Shown in pieces: positions 10,024 to 18,772 of a DNA stretch of 37,538 bases. The notes under the pieces are model-generated. The model did not search any database. It saw only the letters and a list, made by a program, of their open reading frames with translations, and was not told the DNA's origin. Location of the stretch: assembly GCA_029834535.1 (NCBI GenBank), contig JAQMWT010000637.1, positions 1 through 37,538 of the forward strand, in the 5' to 3' direction. Position 1 is the stretch's first letter, and the number at the start of each line of letters is the position of its first letter. The stretch comes from Chrysophaeum taylorii (Eukaryota > Sar > Pelagophyceae > Pelagomonadales > Pelagomonadaceae). A program made the translations under genes and the position numbers.

Positions 10024-10271
10024 TTAATGGTGGAGTGTTTTGCTGAACAAATTTGTTCTGTTTCCGAAGATTAAGAACCAAAGGGCGGATCCACAGGCGA
10101 TCTGGTAAAACTCTCTTGAGGAGCTAGTTATAATATGCCAGTAGATCTATGTTTTCGTGGTATCGCTTGAGCGGAAATGCGAGGGAGCATAGTTCGAGTT
10201 GCTTGTCGCGGGCGATGTTGTAGGTGAAACAAGGGAGAGCAGGCAAGTTAGATGCTACGTAATGTATGTTA
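10024..10271 (-). pseudogene. C-terminal end of an upstream ORF, possibly a Ty3-type integrase tail
   Basis: On the minus strand, a frame runs from the Helitron-like junction at 10271 to a TGA that overlaps the methyltransferase ATG. It has one internal TAG near 10135. The peptide contains FTYN and, 14 residues later, AFPLKRY. This loosely matches the FAYN...SPFxLxYG segment near the end of Ty3/gypsy integrases. The match is weak. Strand and overlap indicate that it shared a transcript with the methyltransferase-like ORF. The N-terminal part is missing, having been replaced or displaced by the insert at 10272. Confidence 0.35.
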
Positions 10272-10279
10272 ACAAGTGC

Positions 10280-10625
10280 AGGCCAGTAAGTTCACCTAGC
10301 CCCAATCTCTAACCCCAGTAAGTTCACCTAATCCCAGTAAGTTTCATATAAGTTCACCTGGTCAGCAAGTTCATCTAGTCCAAATCTCTAACCCCTGTAA
10401 GTTCGGCGTAAACCCACTCGTGCTCACGCCCACTCCTTCGAGCTCGTCGCTCTCGCCTCCGCCAATCTTAGCAGCTTTGATCCGCACACGCCGCTAACCT
10501 TTGAGTTTACTCTAAAACCCCCAGTAAGTTCACCTGGTCCCAGTAAGTTCGCCTGGTCACTAAATTCACCTAGTCCCAATCTCAAACCCCAGTAAGTTCA
10601 CCTGGTCCCAGTAAGTTCACCTACA
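10280..10625. repeat. Array of ~10 short repeats, consensus CCCAGTAAGTTCACCTGGTC
   Basis: Degenerate units of about 19-20 bp (variants CACCTAG, CACCTGG) are irregularly spaced, some separated by unrelated sequence. Each unit has CCAG and CTGG at its ends, so it is a partial palindrome. Related arrays lie at 18783-19100 and 19790-19890. Confidence 0.8.
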
Positions 10626-10639
10626 GTGCGCGTGTAGAC

Positions 10640-11211
10640 GCCGGGAGGGGGCTTATCGGTATTGCGCAGCACGTGTGGGGTAGGGTGGAGTCGTCGACTG
10701 AGAAGTGCATATTCTCGGGGTTTCCGATCGACAGAGAGCCACGTAGAGCTGGACGTGACAGAAGACGGGCTTGGGCAAGAGGACGCCGACCTCGCGGGGC
10801 GTCTGGCCATAGCTCTTGTTGATCGTTTGGCGTCGGCGGGCCTTAAGGGATACAGGTTGGAGGAGCCTCGGTGACACGACACGATCGATCACGCATCTGG
10901 TACCGTTGCAGTGGCCGTGCGACGGGTCGAGGTTGCGAAGACTTTAAGCTCGCGATCAAAGTCAGCATGCCGTTGGTTGTCAGGGAGTCGAAAACTCGAC
11001 TGTAAAGAGCGAGGCGTCGTCTTGCGACCCAACCTAGTCGGCCGAAAAGAACTCCGACGCGTCGTCTCCGAGAAAAAAAGGCCGCGGTCATGCGCGCGTT
11101 GTCAGCATCGACAACATCGTTTCGACGGGGCGTGAGAATGTCGCGCCGAAAGAGCAGCCGGGGGTCGTGAAAATAGTCTGCGAAGTCGCCGTAGACGGCT
11201 TGGAGGATCAA
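10640..11211 (-). pseudogene. PIF1/Helitron helicase C-terminal fragment
   Basis: The reading order on the minus strand is a segment with DILTPRRNDVVDADNARM (near 11100-11150), matching the 'ILTPxNxDVDxIN' block of Helitron helicases, then, in other frames, TINKSYGQT and PVFCHVQLYVALCR (near 10720-10830), matching the 'TINKSQGQT...GQLYVALSR' end of PIF1-like helicases. The frames differ, so at least two frameshifts have accumulated. A functional protein would unwind DNA during rolling-circle transposition. Confidence 0.8.
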
Positions 11212-11596
11212 TGCCAGGCTCGCGGGCCTACCTGATCCTTACCCTGAATCGGTTACAACTCCACCCCCCCCCTCTTAGCAGTCAACAAGTTTGATCACTA
11301 CTCCTCAAACTTCCACGGTATTGACCAAACTTTGGCTATTTAAATCAAACTTAAGGAGGCTTTTTTAAGGGGGCGCGTGAGCGCTTTTCGTGCGACAAAT
11401 GCTGTAAAAACGAGAGCTAGGTGCTGCAGCTACGCAGAATCTACTACCGTGGCGTTACACGCGCGGCATTGGCATGGGCACCCCCCCTTGACCGCCCGCC
11501 TTATAAGGAGTTCCATCCTAAGACAGCGCGACGATACGCAAGGAGAGCGGGCAGCGACGCGCGGCCTCGAGAGCACATTCCCACGGCTTAGCGTAT

Positions 11597-11986
11597 TTAA
11601 GCTCGTCCCATTCTCGTACCTTCCATCGTTAGTAGAAGCCACCCAAACCGCGACTCACCACGGTGGTGTTGCCGTGGTCGTACGTCATTCTTCAGCAACA
11701 AGCGGACATCAGACACCAGACTTACATAGTCTGCGTGAGACGGATCACCCCATTCTGCATCCCAAAACTCGAGAGGGAGCGCGTCTTTGATAATCGACTC
11801 GGGGGTCGAAAACGCGAAACTCGACGACCTCGAGAAACTGCGTGAGTAACGCCCCTCGAGCACCCAAAGATTGTAGTCCCACACTTGTGCGGGACCGTAC
11901 AGGACCACGTACAGGAGTTCCTCACCGTCGCGTACCCGATCCGGAGTTAGCTGTCCAGCTTGATTCTGGGACGGCAACGCGAGCAC
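11597..11986 (-). pseudogene. Unidentified broken ORF
   Basis: 130 codons, no clear start, in a repeat-rich stretch. The peptide VWDYNLWVLEG is reminiscent of the segment before the helicase in Helitron proteins, and strand and order fit the helicase fragment at 10640-11211. No catalytic motif is seen. Treat as unassigned. Confidence 0.25.
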
Positions 11987-12548
11987 GTGCCGTTACGCCA
12001 GCATAAACAACTCGCACGACCGTAAGTGAACACCTCCTTATCCTCCTCCTCCTCGCGCATCTCGACAACCCCGCCCTGCCGCAAGATCTCCCCGGGAGCT
12101 GCTGCTGCACCGTCGAACACTGTACGAGAAAGTCGGCAAATACAAGCTGCGGCGCGAAGGGATGTCAAGACGTCGACAGCCTCGCTCCGGAAGATCGCCG
12201 ACACCACCCCTGTAATTCTTACCCAGTCATTAGTACGAGTCTAAAATAGGACAAGTTCGATGTGATTGTTCGAAATTTGATCACACCAAATTGAATGCCT
12301 CCAAGTTCGCCCATACACACGCATCAACATGCGAATACTCGCAGAACAACATCTACAAACAAGGCCTGCGCAAGACAACGCTGATACCACGCTGTTTCGT
12401 CGCCCAAGATTATTCGGATGCGCCGTATTAGTTCGATGTTTATGACAGACTACTGCGAACGATCCCGGTTCGTCATCTCGTGCCTTTAGCGGATGACATT
12501 GTTGCAGATGTATATCAAACGCACATGCCGAGAAAGAAGAGCCGCCTG

Positions 12549-12631
12549 ACTGACTAACTAACTAACTAACTTCAGACCTCTCCCGAGCATGGGAGCCAGG
12601 CCGGACCGGCAGGAGCCGGTACGGAATCACA
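12549..12631 (-). repeat. Short retroposon copy S5, 5'-truncated
   Basis: An (AGTT)n tail (the plus strand reads ACTAACTAACTAAC) and about 60 bp of the conserved 3' body. It is truncated near GGAATCAC and inserted within the 11262-13502 segment. Confidence 0.75.
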
Positions 12632-13502
12632 GAGGAAAATCACGCAGCTGGGGTAGAGGCGAGGGACGAGGACGGACTTGTTGATGGTGGACCGACACTG
12701 CGCGGTCTTGTGCGAGGTCGTGCAAAAGCGTCGCAGGCCGCGGACGTGTTGGTCCACGAACAATCGACCTGTCCGTCGCGCTCTGCCCAACCGAGCGAAC
12801 CCCATGATTCCCAGCGCGGACTTTTTTTCCGGGTGCTAACCGGCCAGCGAGCCGCCTGACTTGACCTCCATAAAGCCCTTGATGAGGACCGACACGGCCT
12901 CGCAGAAGTGCTTCGCGTGATAGCTGGATCTTTGTCGGCAAGAAGGTCCCGAGAGCAGGTGTGCCTTTTACAACACACGTGACGGTATTGTCTACTTGCA
13001 CATCACTACGAGCAGCACGCAGAAAAAAGCTGCATCTTGCATATGGCACTTGAACGACAGCGCTGTCGCGCTGTAGACCATGTTGTACACGCCGTCAACT
13101 TGCCGCCCGTGTCGAACATCAGATGCTGCTGCAAGTCGGCCTCGAGAACACACTTGCTGAACTTGGCATCTTGGTTATTAGGTCGAGAAAAGTGGACTAC
13201 CCTCGTATTTGCGTGCCCTGAGCTGCGACAGCGTACTCGGCGATCTCTCATAGTCGTTTACCTTCGTCTGGGCACGCGACTTCTTGTTTTCTTTCTCGGC
13301 GTCGTGGTCAACCGACGTCGGCGTGTTACCACCACGCTCCCGCTCGACCTGAGCGACGAAACCCGCATCGATACCGTGTTCGTTTCGAAGTCGAAGGACG
13401 ATCCGGAGTCACCACAGCGCGACGACATGAACAGAGCCGCTGATAGCTTGATCACGGCGGCCCTTGTTTTGTCTTTAAATGTCGACTGCTAAGAGGGGGG
13501 TG

Positions 13503-13754
13503 TGTGTGGGGAGCATGAAGGATGTGGGTGGGTTTGTGGGGTAGGAGGGATGTGCCTCACGCGCGGAGATAAGTGCGACCTTATGTTTGCTGTCTAAAAG
13601 TGCAAGTTAAGTCAACCAAGATACGGATTGACCAAACTTAAGTGACCAAACTTGTTGAGGGTTTACGGTGACCAAACATACATGGTGGTTGGAAACTTGA
13701 CTTTCCCCTAATAATAATAACGGCTCTACAGATTTATCTATCGAAAAAAATAGG
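13503..13754. other. Noncoding stretch with repeated GACCAAAC motifs
   Basis: TGACCAAACTT occurs at about 13630 and 13652, with a further TGACCAAAC near 13670; a similar motif lies at 11323. No gene is seen. An AT-rich part precedes the subterminal repeats of the MULE. Confidence 0.4.
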
Positions 13755-14022
13755 GTAAATGTCACATCACTGGTTCATGAGGTCACATCACTCGCACCAA
13801 GGGTACATCACAGGTTCTCTTAATTTCTCGGGTCACATCACTGACTCCTTACACACATCACTTGCCCTAATAATAAATAGGACATATCACTCGTCCTCTC
13901 GGGCCACATCACTCGTTCCAGGACGGAGCTCCGGAGCGACACGAAAAACGGGTCACATCACTGGTTCTTAGAAAGCAGTAATGTGACCCTGCTCGCCGAA
14001 GGCGGAACCACTGATGTGACCC
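13755..14022. repeat. Left-end repeat array of the MULE region, consensus GGGTCACATCACTSGTTC
   Basis: About eight degenerate direct copies of a 14-18 bp motif are followed by an inverted copy. GGGTCACATCACTGGTTC at 13950 pairs with GAACCACTGATGTGACCC at 14005-14022, giving a near-perfect terminal hairpin. The same motif family closes the region on the right (21298-21414). I read these as subterminal repeats of the MULE, by inference. Confidence 0.65.
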
Positions 14023-14918
14023 GAAGGTTGACCAGGATTTTTCATGCGTAATGGTCACGTCACGAGCTGTTTCGAATACTTCTTGTATCTTGATGCCCGC
14101 CGACGGGCCGCGGCGGTGCGCGCCTGTGTTACCAACGCAATGGATGTTGCGAACGGCCGCCGGGCCTGGTGCGTTGCTCGTGCCAGCAGATGTGTACTTC
14201 ATTTTGTGGCACATGGCGAGGCTCGACTACTCTTCGGGGCAATTGCGCCGCGCCGTGACAATAGACGCGGAGCCTCGGCCTGCCCCGGTGCCCCGCGGCC
14301 CTCGCCGGGACTCTGCTCGGTCCATCGCCTGAACCAGAAAGGTAGGTTCCTACCCCATCTTTCATATACTCTAAGTTGGGGCCGGGGCAGTGCTTCGGGG
14401 CACTGCTGGTCACCCCCGGCGCTTTTCGTCGGTGAACTTCCGCGTGAAGGCCCTTCTTCGGCTGAATGGCTAATTGGGGCCTCGCCGGAGGCAAGCAAAG
14501 GGGATCATGCATGCGAGTGAATGGGAGTACGCAAGTGTACTGAGGCAGGTGATGGCAGACATGCGGGGTTTTAGGATTGCCACATGCTCCAGAGGATTCT
14601 GAATTGCAGTGGGAAGAGAACGGAATAACTATCCCGCCTCGACGTGTGAATCTGGTAGGTTGGAATTCAGGGAACTGGTTAGTTCCCCTAGCTTAGGCAC
14701 ACGACAGACGACACGTTGAACTGCACCTGACTATAACATGTAAAACTTCGTGCCTTCGGGGCGCTCTAATCTATGAAGATGAGCGTGAGCAAGATCCATA
14801 GGTCGACTGCTAGGAGGTGTGCTCGAGGGGTTTTTTAAGGTCGACTGCAAAGAGGCGGGGGGTGCTTGTGGGTGCTTGAAGGTCAATCCAGGGGTTATTG
14901 ACAAGGGAAGAAGCAGGG
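14023..14918. other. No recognised gene; GC-rich part with several RNA-like hairpins
   Basis: Overlapping open frames on both strands (for example 14044-14520 plus and 14129-14512 minus) show no domain. Possible hairpins include GCAGTGC/GCACTGC around 14390, GGAACT/AGTTCC around 14670, and a UUCG-loop stem near 14750. At 14802 and 14840 two GTCGACTGC pieces match the ends of the 11262-13502 segment. Confidence 0.4.
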
Positions 14919-15149
14919 TTCACAGTGGGACGGGGTATGGCCGGGGGGCGAAGACGGAAGGTTATCGACGAGTTGGTTGTCAGTCACATCGCGGCCCCCT
15001 CGTCGCATGGCAACAAGCTTGATGGTCACTCTCCGCCGACCGACCTTTCGGCGCTCCTCGTCTACGGGCCCGTGATTCCGGACTGGCTCCTGTCGATCCG
15101 GCCTGGCTCCCATGCTCGTTAGAGGTCTGAAGTTAGTTAGTTAGTTAGA
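14919..15149 (+). repeat. Short retroposon copy S4, plus strand, 5'-truncated
   Basis: Matches the last ~215 bp of the full-length copies and ends in an AGTT tail at 15131-15149. A 13-bp flanking duplication with one mismatch (GAAGAAGCAGGGT left, GAAGAAGAAGGGT right) supports target-primed insertion. Confidence 0.8.
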
Positions 15150-15378
15150 AGAAGAAGGGTTGTAGGGGAGAGATGTCTTCTCAACGGACAGCGATGGGGT
15201 GGGCGTGCGCAAGAAAGTCGCATGCGCAAGAATAAGAAAGATCGTCGCATGTCGCATGAGCAAGAAAGAGGGCTGCATGCGCAAGAATGGCACGTCGCAG
15301 CTTGTATGAGTGGAAACTACCATGAACAGCGCCTTGCCCTCGGCAGGACACGGGCGGGTGCAGCATGGTTCTGAAGAG
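15150..15378. other. Region with short GCATGCGCAAGAA repeats; no gene seen
   Basis: Between 15206 and 15290 a GCRTGMGCAAGAA motif recurs about four times with irregular spacing. The rest holds nothing recognisable. Confidence 0.5.
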
Positions 15379-15555
15379 CTATTTGCCACGGCGGCGCTTC
15401 GCCTCGCGCTGTGGCTTGCGAATTGGCTCGCACTTGGGTTCCCAGCAGTTGTTTTGCTGGTCGCCTTCATCAACTCCCTGAGCGCGTGCAGCGCACTGTA
15501 GGTGAATAAACCGCTGGCAGCGTGAACACATGTGCTGCGATGGCAGTCCCACGAA
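15379..15555 (-). pseudogene. MULE protein C-terminus: second half of a PHD-type zinc finger
   Basis: The minus-strand frame contains MCSRCQRFIHLQC and, 17 residues on, CWEPKC. It then ends in a basic tail (KPQREAKRRRGK) and TAG at 15379. The Cx2C-x4-Hx2C-...-Cx3C pattern is the later part of a PHD-like finger. The first ligand pair (ECAVAGC) lies on the other side of the retroposon copy S3, at about 15932-15965. Deleting S3 and one copy of its duplication leaves the two halves in the same frame. The finger would bind a chromatin peptide or zinc structurally; its role in transposition is unknown. Confidence 0.7.
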
Positions 15556-15925
15556 CGAACGAACTAACGAACTAACTAACTTCAGACCTTTCCCGAACAT
15601 GGGAGCCAGGCCGGACCGACAGGCGCCAGTCCGGAATCACGGGCCTGTAGACGAGGAGCGCCGAAAGGTCGGTCGGCGGAGAGTGACCATCAAGCTTGTC
15701 GCCATGCGACGAGGAGACCGCGATGTGACTGACAACCAACTCGTCGATAACCTTCCGCCTTCGCCCCCCGGCCATACCCCGTCCCACTGCGAACGTTCCG
15801 GGTGCCAACCGGCCCGCCCGGGAGGCGAATAGGTGCCAACCTACGCCGGGAGGGCGGATGCCCTCGCAAGGCTCAGGATTCATGAGGCACCGTCCTCCAT
15901 CGCAACTGCAGTCGGCGATCAGGGT
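15556..15925 (-). repeat. Short retroposon copy S3, full length, inside the MULE gene
   Basis: The unit is about 370 bp: a 5' end (minus strand) of CCCTGATCGCCGAC, a body, then an (AGTT/CGTT)n tail at 15556-15580. It is flanked by CACGAA at 15550-15555 and 15926-15931. It is about 90% or more identical to 23286-23646, with the same 5' end. The body happens to stay open in the reading frame of the OTU ORF, adding about 115 foreign codons and the stop. No clear RNA polymerase III A/B boxes were seen, so SINE status is inferred from ends and truncation behaviour. Confidence 0.85.
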
Positions 15926-16927
15926 CACGAAGCACCCAGCAACTGCGCACTCTTGGCCTGGTTCTAAGCGCGACTGGGTGGTTTCCTGCACATGAGCGAA
16001 TGGACGAGCCGGAAAGTCCCGAGCAATCGCCATGGCAGTCGCAGCTCGAGTGCCTTTCGAGATCGGCTCACAGACACCCGCGGCGGGTTGCTGTGACGCG
16101 CGGGGTTGCTGCAAATTCGGCGCTGCTTCCTCATCAGACATCTCTTCGTCTCGGAAGCTTCGATTGCGTTCCTTCAAAATGGCGGCTTGTGCTTTCGCAG
16201 CCTTCACCTCGGCCACGAGCACCTCGTCCTCGACAGGTGGCCACAGTTGGTCTCCAGCAGCGGGTGGGGCAGCCAGCCACGGTTCGTCTCCAGCAGTGGC
16301 CGGGGTGTCAGAAGGCGGGCCATCTCGAGGAGCGTCGCGATCGCCTTCTTCGTCGTCAGTGAACACGTCGACGTTGTCATATTCGTCGCCGTCGTCATCT
16401 TCGTCGTCGTCGTGCTCGTCAGCCAAAGGCCAGAAAAAGAGATTGTAGTGCTTTTTTTGCAGGATGAGCACGACGCCTGTACGCTTGACCGCATTGTTCG
16501 GGTTGGGGGGGTTGAAGGCCATGTCACTGATCGCGGCGCTACTGTTCCCTGGTGGCCTGTTTGCAGCATGATAGCACGTGGCAAAGCGTGAAAGTTCGAT
16601 GTTCACCACCCAGACATTACGACCCGTGTGGCATGCGAAGAGTGATATGGCTCTCGCATCGAGCCAAAAGTGGCGCTCCATGCTACTATCTCGAGGGTGT
16701 GCTTTCTTGGGAAGATCGGCGAACCTGTTGATTTCATTGACGTGCTCGCGCCGCTGTTTCTGAGTGGTGTGGCCAGCGAGGTCCGTTTCGAGCGCGAGAA
16801 GCTGCTGTTGATGCCGACTGGCGCTTGCACCCAGCTCCGCCCGTAGATCCTCGCGGTCGCATTGTTGGCCTGTCCAAAGCGAGTGCAACTTGGCGAGGCA
16901 GGCCCAGCCGCAGCCTCCGTTAGACAT
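15926..16927 (-). pseudogene. MULE-encoded OTU-like cysteine protease domain plus first PHD half
   Basis: Reading from ATG 16927, NGGCGWACLAKL (Cys at residue 6) resembles the OTU nucleophile block 'DGxCGxRALA', and KKHYNLFF with His at residue 160 resembles the catalytic His block. A central TGRNVWVVNIE segment fits the strand between them. Beyond this is a long acidic run (about residues 170-198) and a disordered region, then ECAVAGC, the first half of the zinc finger. The frame is the same as the transposase and SWIM parts, separated only by a TAG at 16946, so this was one protein. OTU domains are deubiquitinase-like proteases found fused to several DNA transposases. The activity here is unproven and the gene is broken. 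Confidence 0.75.
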
Positions 16928-16945
16928 GGCTACGAATTGCGCTGC

Positions 16946-17515
16946 CTAGAGGCGTCGCCGCAGATCATGTACGTGATCAGGAAGGAAAACGGCATCGAGT
17001 TGTGTCGCTGTATGGGAGCCGAGCGATTCGAAGACAAGCACGTCGGACGGACCAGTATTCATGGATTCTGGAATGACGCATTGAAACGGGGGACGACCGT
17101 CCATTCTCGACCTGCCCCCCTGTTCGTCCCGGGATTGCCTGCACAAGATTTGGGCCTTCTCGCGAGAGCTCAAAAACCGTTTATCACCCTTAGGGCGGCC
17201 AGGTTTCGGCTTGGTAAGCGGAATCGCCCGAAACTGATTACACGGGTGGAACTGGGCACTCTCTAAAGCGCCAGCGAAGTCAGGCTGCTCGGCAAGCTTT
17301 CGTCCAGCATAGACGCCACGCCAGCGTTTGCCAGAATCATCATCACCGTAAACTCTCTGTATCTGGAGTCCGCACCTTTGGGCGGCTAGCACCAAGTGCC
17401 AGCACGGATTATTCCAGCAGTGTCCGCACTGGCGTTCAGAGACGTCCACACTAAACGACCTCATCGTTCCGCCGCATATCGAAACGCGCCCGTGTGATTC
17501 TTGTATGATCGTCAC
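16946..17515 (-). pseudogene. MULE transposase segment with SWIM zinc finger
   Basis: RQCGHCWNNPCWHLVLAA gives the CxCx5CxH pattern of the SWIM finger, which in MULEs follows the catalytic domain. About 60 residues downstream comes KPKPGRPKGDKR, matching the basic GRPxxKR stretch typical after SWIM. The frame is continuous with the catalytic part, interrupted by two stops between 17621 and 17520, and with the OTU part, interrupted by TAG at 16946. There is no real ATG, as it is an internal portion of a larger gene. Confidence 0.85.
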
Positions 17516-17620
17516 AACGACAGAGTTGCCTTTCGTGCGGGCCTCGGCCGAGAGGTGTTCCAGATCTTTTTGTGCCTACGGCGACAGCTCGCCAACATGC
17601 TTCTGAGCCTCCACTACGGC

Positions 17621-18771
17621 CTAGTTGTGCGCATCGACGTGGTCGGTGACAAGCTTGACTGCCTGCGTTATCACGTTCATGCCTCGGCAAAACCCATGGG
17701 CGGTCCACTGGGCCTCGATCGGATTCGTCGTGTGCTGCTCCATCACGCGAGGATTTGCAGCCGGGAATTGTTCGGCGTCGGAGACTTTGGAAACCAATGC
17801 GCGCGGCTTTGGCGACGTGTTCTTCTTGGCTATTTGGAGCTGTTCCGGAGTTCGCGCGCTGGTGGCGGCGTTGTACTGGTCCGCGTTCCCCTTGGGGGCA
17901 CTATTCGACACTGTGATACAGCGATGCCTCGGGCATCCAAAGGGATTCGTTTGGTCGAGATTCGCGCGAATCGATGCGAGAGCGGAGGGAGATTCGTCCA
18001 CAACCAGTGTTCCGGCGTCGTTGTTGTACGCGTCGCTATGATACTTCTTCGCCGTTTTGGTAAGGGCATTCCATGTTTGCATGCTTTCGTTCATCCCAGC
18101 AAAGCCCACGAAGGCCACGGGCACGACCCGGTGGCTCGGATCCAGCTTGACAATCCCGCCCAAGCAACCCGCCTTGGTGTGGGTGAAATCACCGAAGCTC
18201 ACGTTCGAGCAATCCGGAAGGAGCTCGTATGCGAATTGGAAGCATACCGAGTAGCCGATGACGAATCGTATGTCCTCGCCCAGATCGTCATACATTTGGA
18301 GAGGAACAGTCGCAGGATCAAACTCGGCCTTCTCCTTGATCAGCTTCCCTTTCATCAGGCGCTCCTGTTCCCTCCCGAATTTGAGCTTCTCGGCCTCGAG
18401 ATGCATGGACTTCGCCTTCGCTGCGTTGACGCAGCTAAATTTGAGATGGATGCCAGCAGCAGCACATGCTTGCTCGATATGAGTTATGGCCTTAACATCA
18501 TCCTCTGGCTTCCCGTATATCACAGCCCGCGTGTGTTTCAGCAGCCGGTGCGCGAATTCGATGTCAACTTTCCAATGAACAAACTATTGTAAAATGGAAA
18601 CCAACCCGCTCCGCGTTGCTTTGCGTTCTTGCTTCTTCTTTTGGAGGTCGTGAAGCATGGCGGATAGAACAACTGGAAGCAGCTGCTGCGCGGTGTAGGC
18701 GTGCTGCTTTCGATGGTCGTTCGAAGGCCCGCCATTCCGCGGCTGGCGTGACGAGACAGTCATCGACCGTT
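17621..18771 (-). pseudogene. MULE transposase catalytic (DDE) domain
   Basis: On the minus strand, GDFTHTKAG holds the first Asp and is followed by the VVPVAFVGFAGMNESMQTW strand-helix typical of MULEs. VVDESPSALASI holds the second Asp, then CPRHRC gives the CxxH motif. Near the end, TTNPIEAQW matches the 'TTNxxES' block with the third acidic residue. A TAG-type stop near 18584 separates the upstream piece (18584-18771), which joins the insertion at 18772. The frame is shared with SWIM and OTU parts downstream. The enzyme would cut and join DNA at the element ends. Stops and insertions indicate that it is non-autonomous now. Confidence 0.88.
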
Positions 18772-18772
18772 G

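Larger units (their letters stand above)
10272..11237 (-). mobile_element. Helitron-like remnant, copy A
   Basis: It starts at ACAAGTGCAGG, the same left end as the units at 18773 and 19779, and matches them up to about 11237 (CCTTACCCT). It contains an array of short repeats (10280-10625) and a decayed helicase C-terminus on the minus strand. The right part of the unit, the GACA-type microsatellite, is absent. The classical Helitron 3' CTRR end could not be seen, so a Helentron-type or other rolling-circle element is possible. Confidence 0.6.
11262..13502. mobile_element. Inverted-repeat-bounded segment, possible DNA transposon
   Basis: The left end reads C-rich then CTCTTAGCAGTC (11262-11283). 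The right end reads GACTGCTAAGAGGGGGGTG (13484-13502), its inverse, so it has terminal inverted repeats of about 19 bp. I could not find a target-site duplication. The interior has short broken ORFs. A minus-strand one at 11597-11986 (VWDYNLWVLEG) could be an upstream part of a Helitron protein, but this is weak. Fragments with the same GTCGACTGC motif recur at 14802 and 14840. Confidence 0.4.

Noticed and set aside
10280..10625. CRISPR or satellite array
   Set aside because: Units are irregularly spaced, and the same layout recurs within three Helitron-like units.
13755..14022. CRISPR-like array
   Set aside because: The motif is short and degenerate, spacers are irregular, the context is a eukaryotic transposon, and no cas-like gene is present.
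14770..14805. Hammerhead-type ribozyme suggested by GATGAG near a CTATG/CATAG stem
   Set aside because: The conserved GAAA and the correct core arrangement are missing.
15581..15925. Real C-terminal domain of the OTU protein encoded by the retroposon body
   Set aside because: The open frame is shared by chance with other copies, which differ by many amino-acid changes, and the true C-terminus lies beyond the insert.
16000..16600. Plus-strand ORFs opposite the OTU region (Ser-rich)
   Set aside because: They are shadows of the acidic and OTU coding strand; no domain is present.
17501..18592. 363-codon plus-strand ORF
   Set aside because: It is antisense to the MULE catalytic domain, whose motifs are clear on the minus strand.
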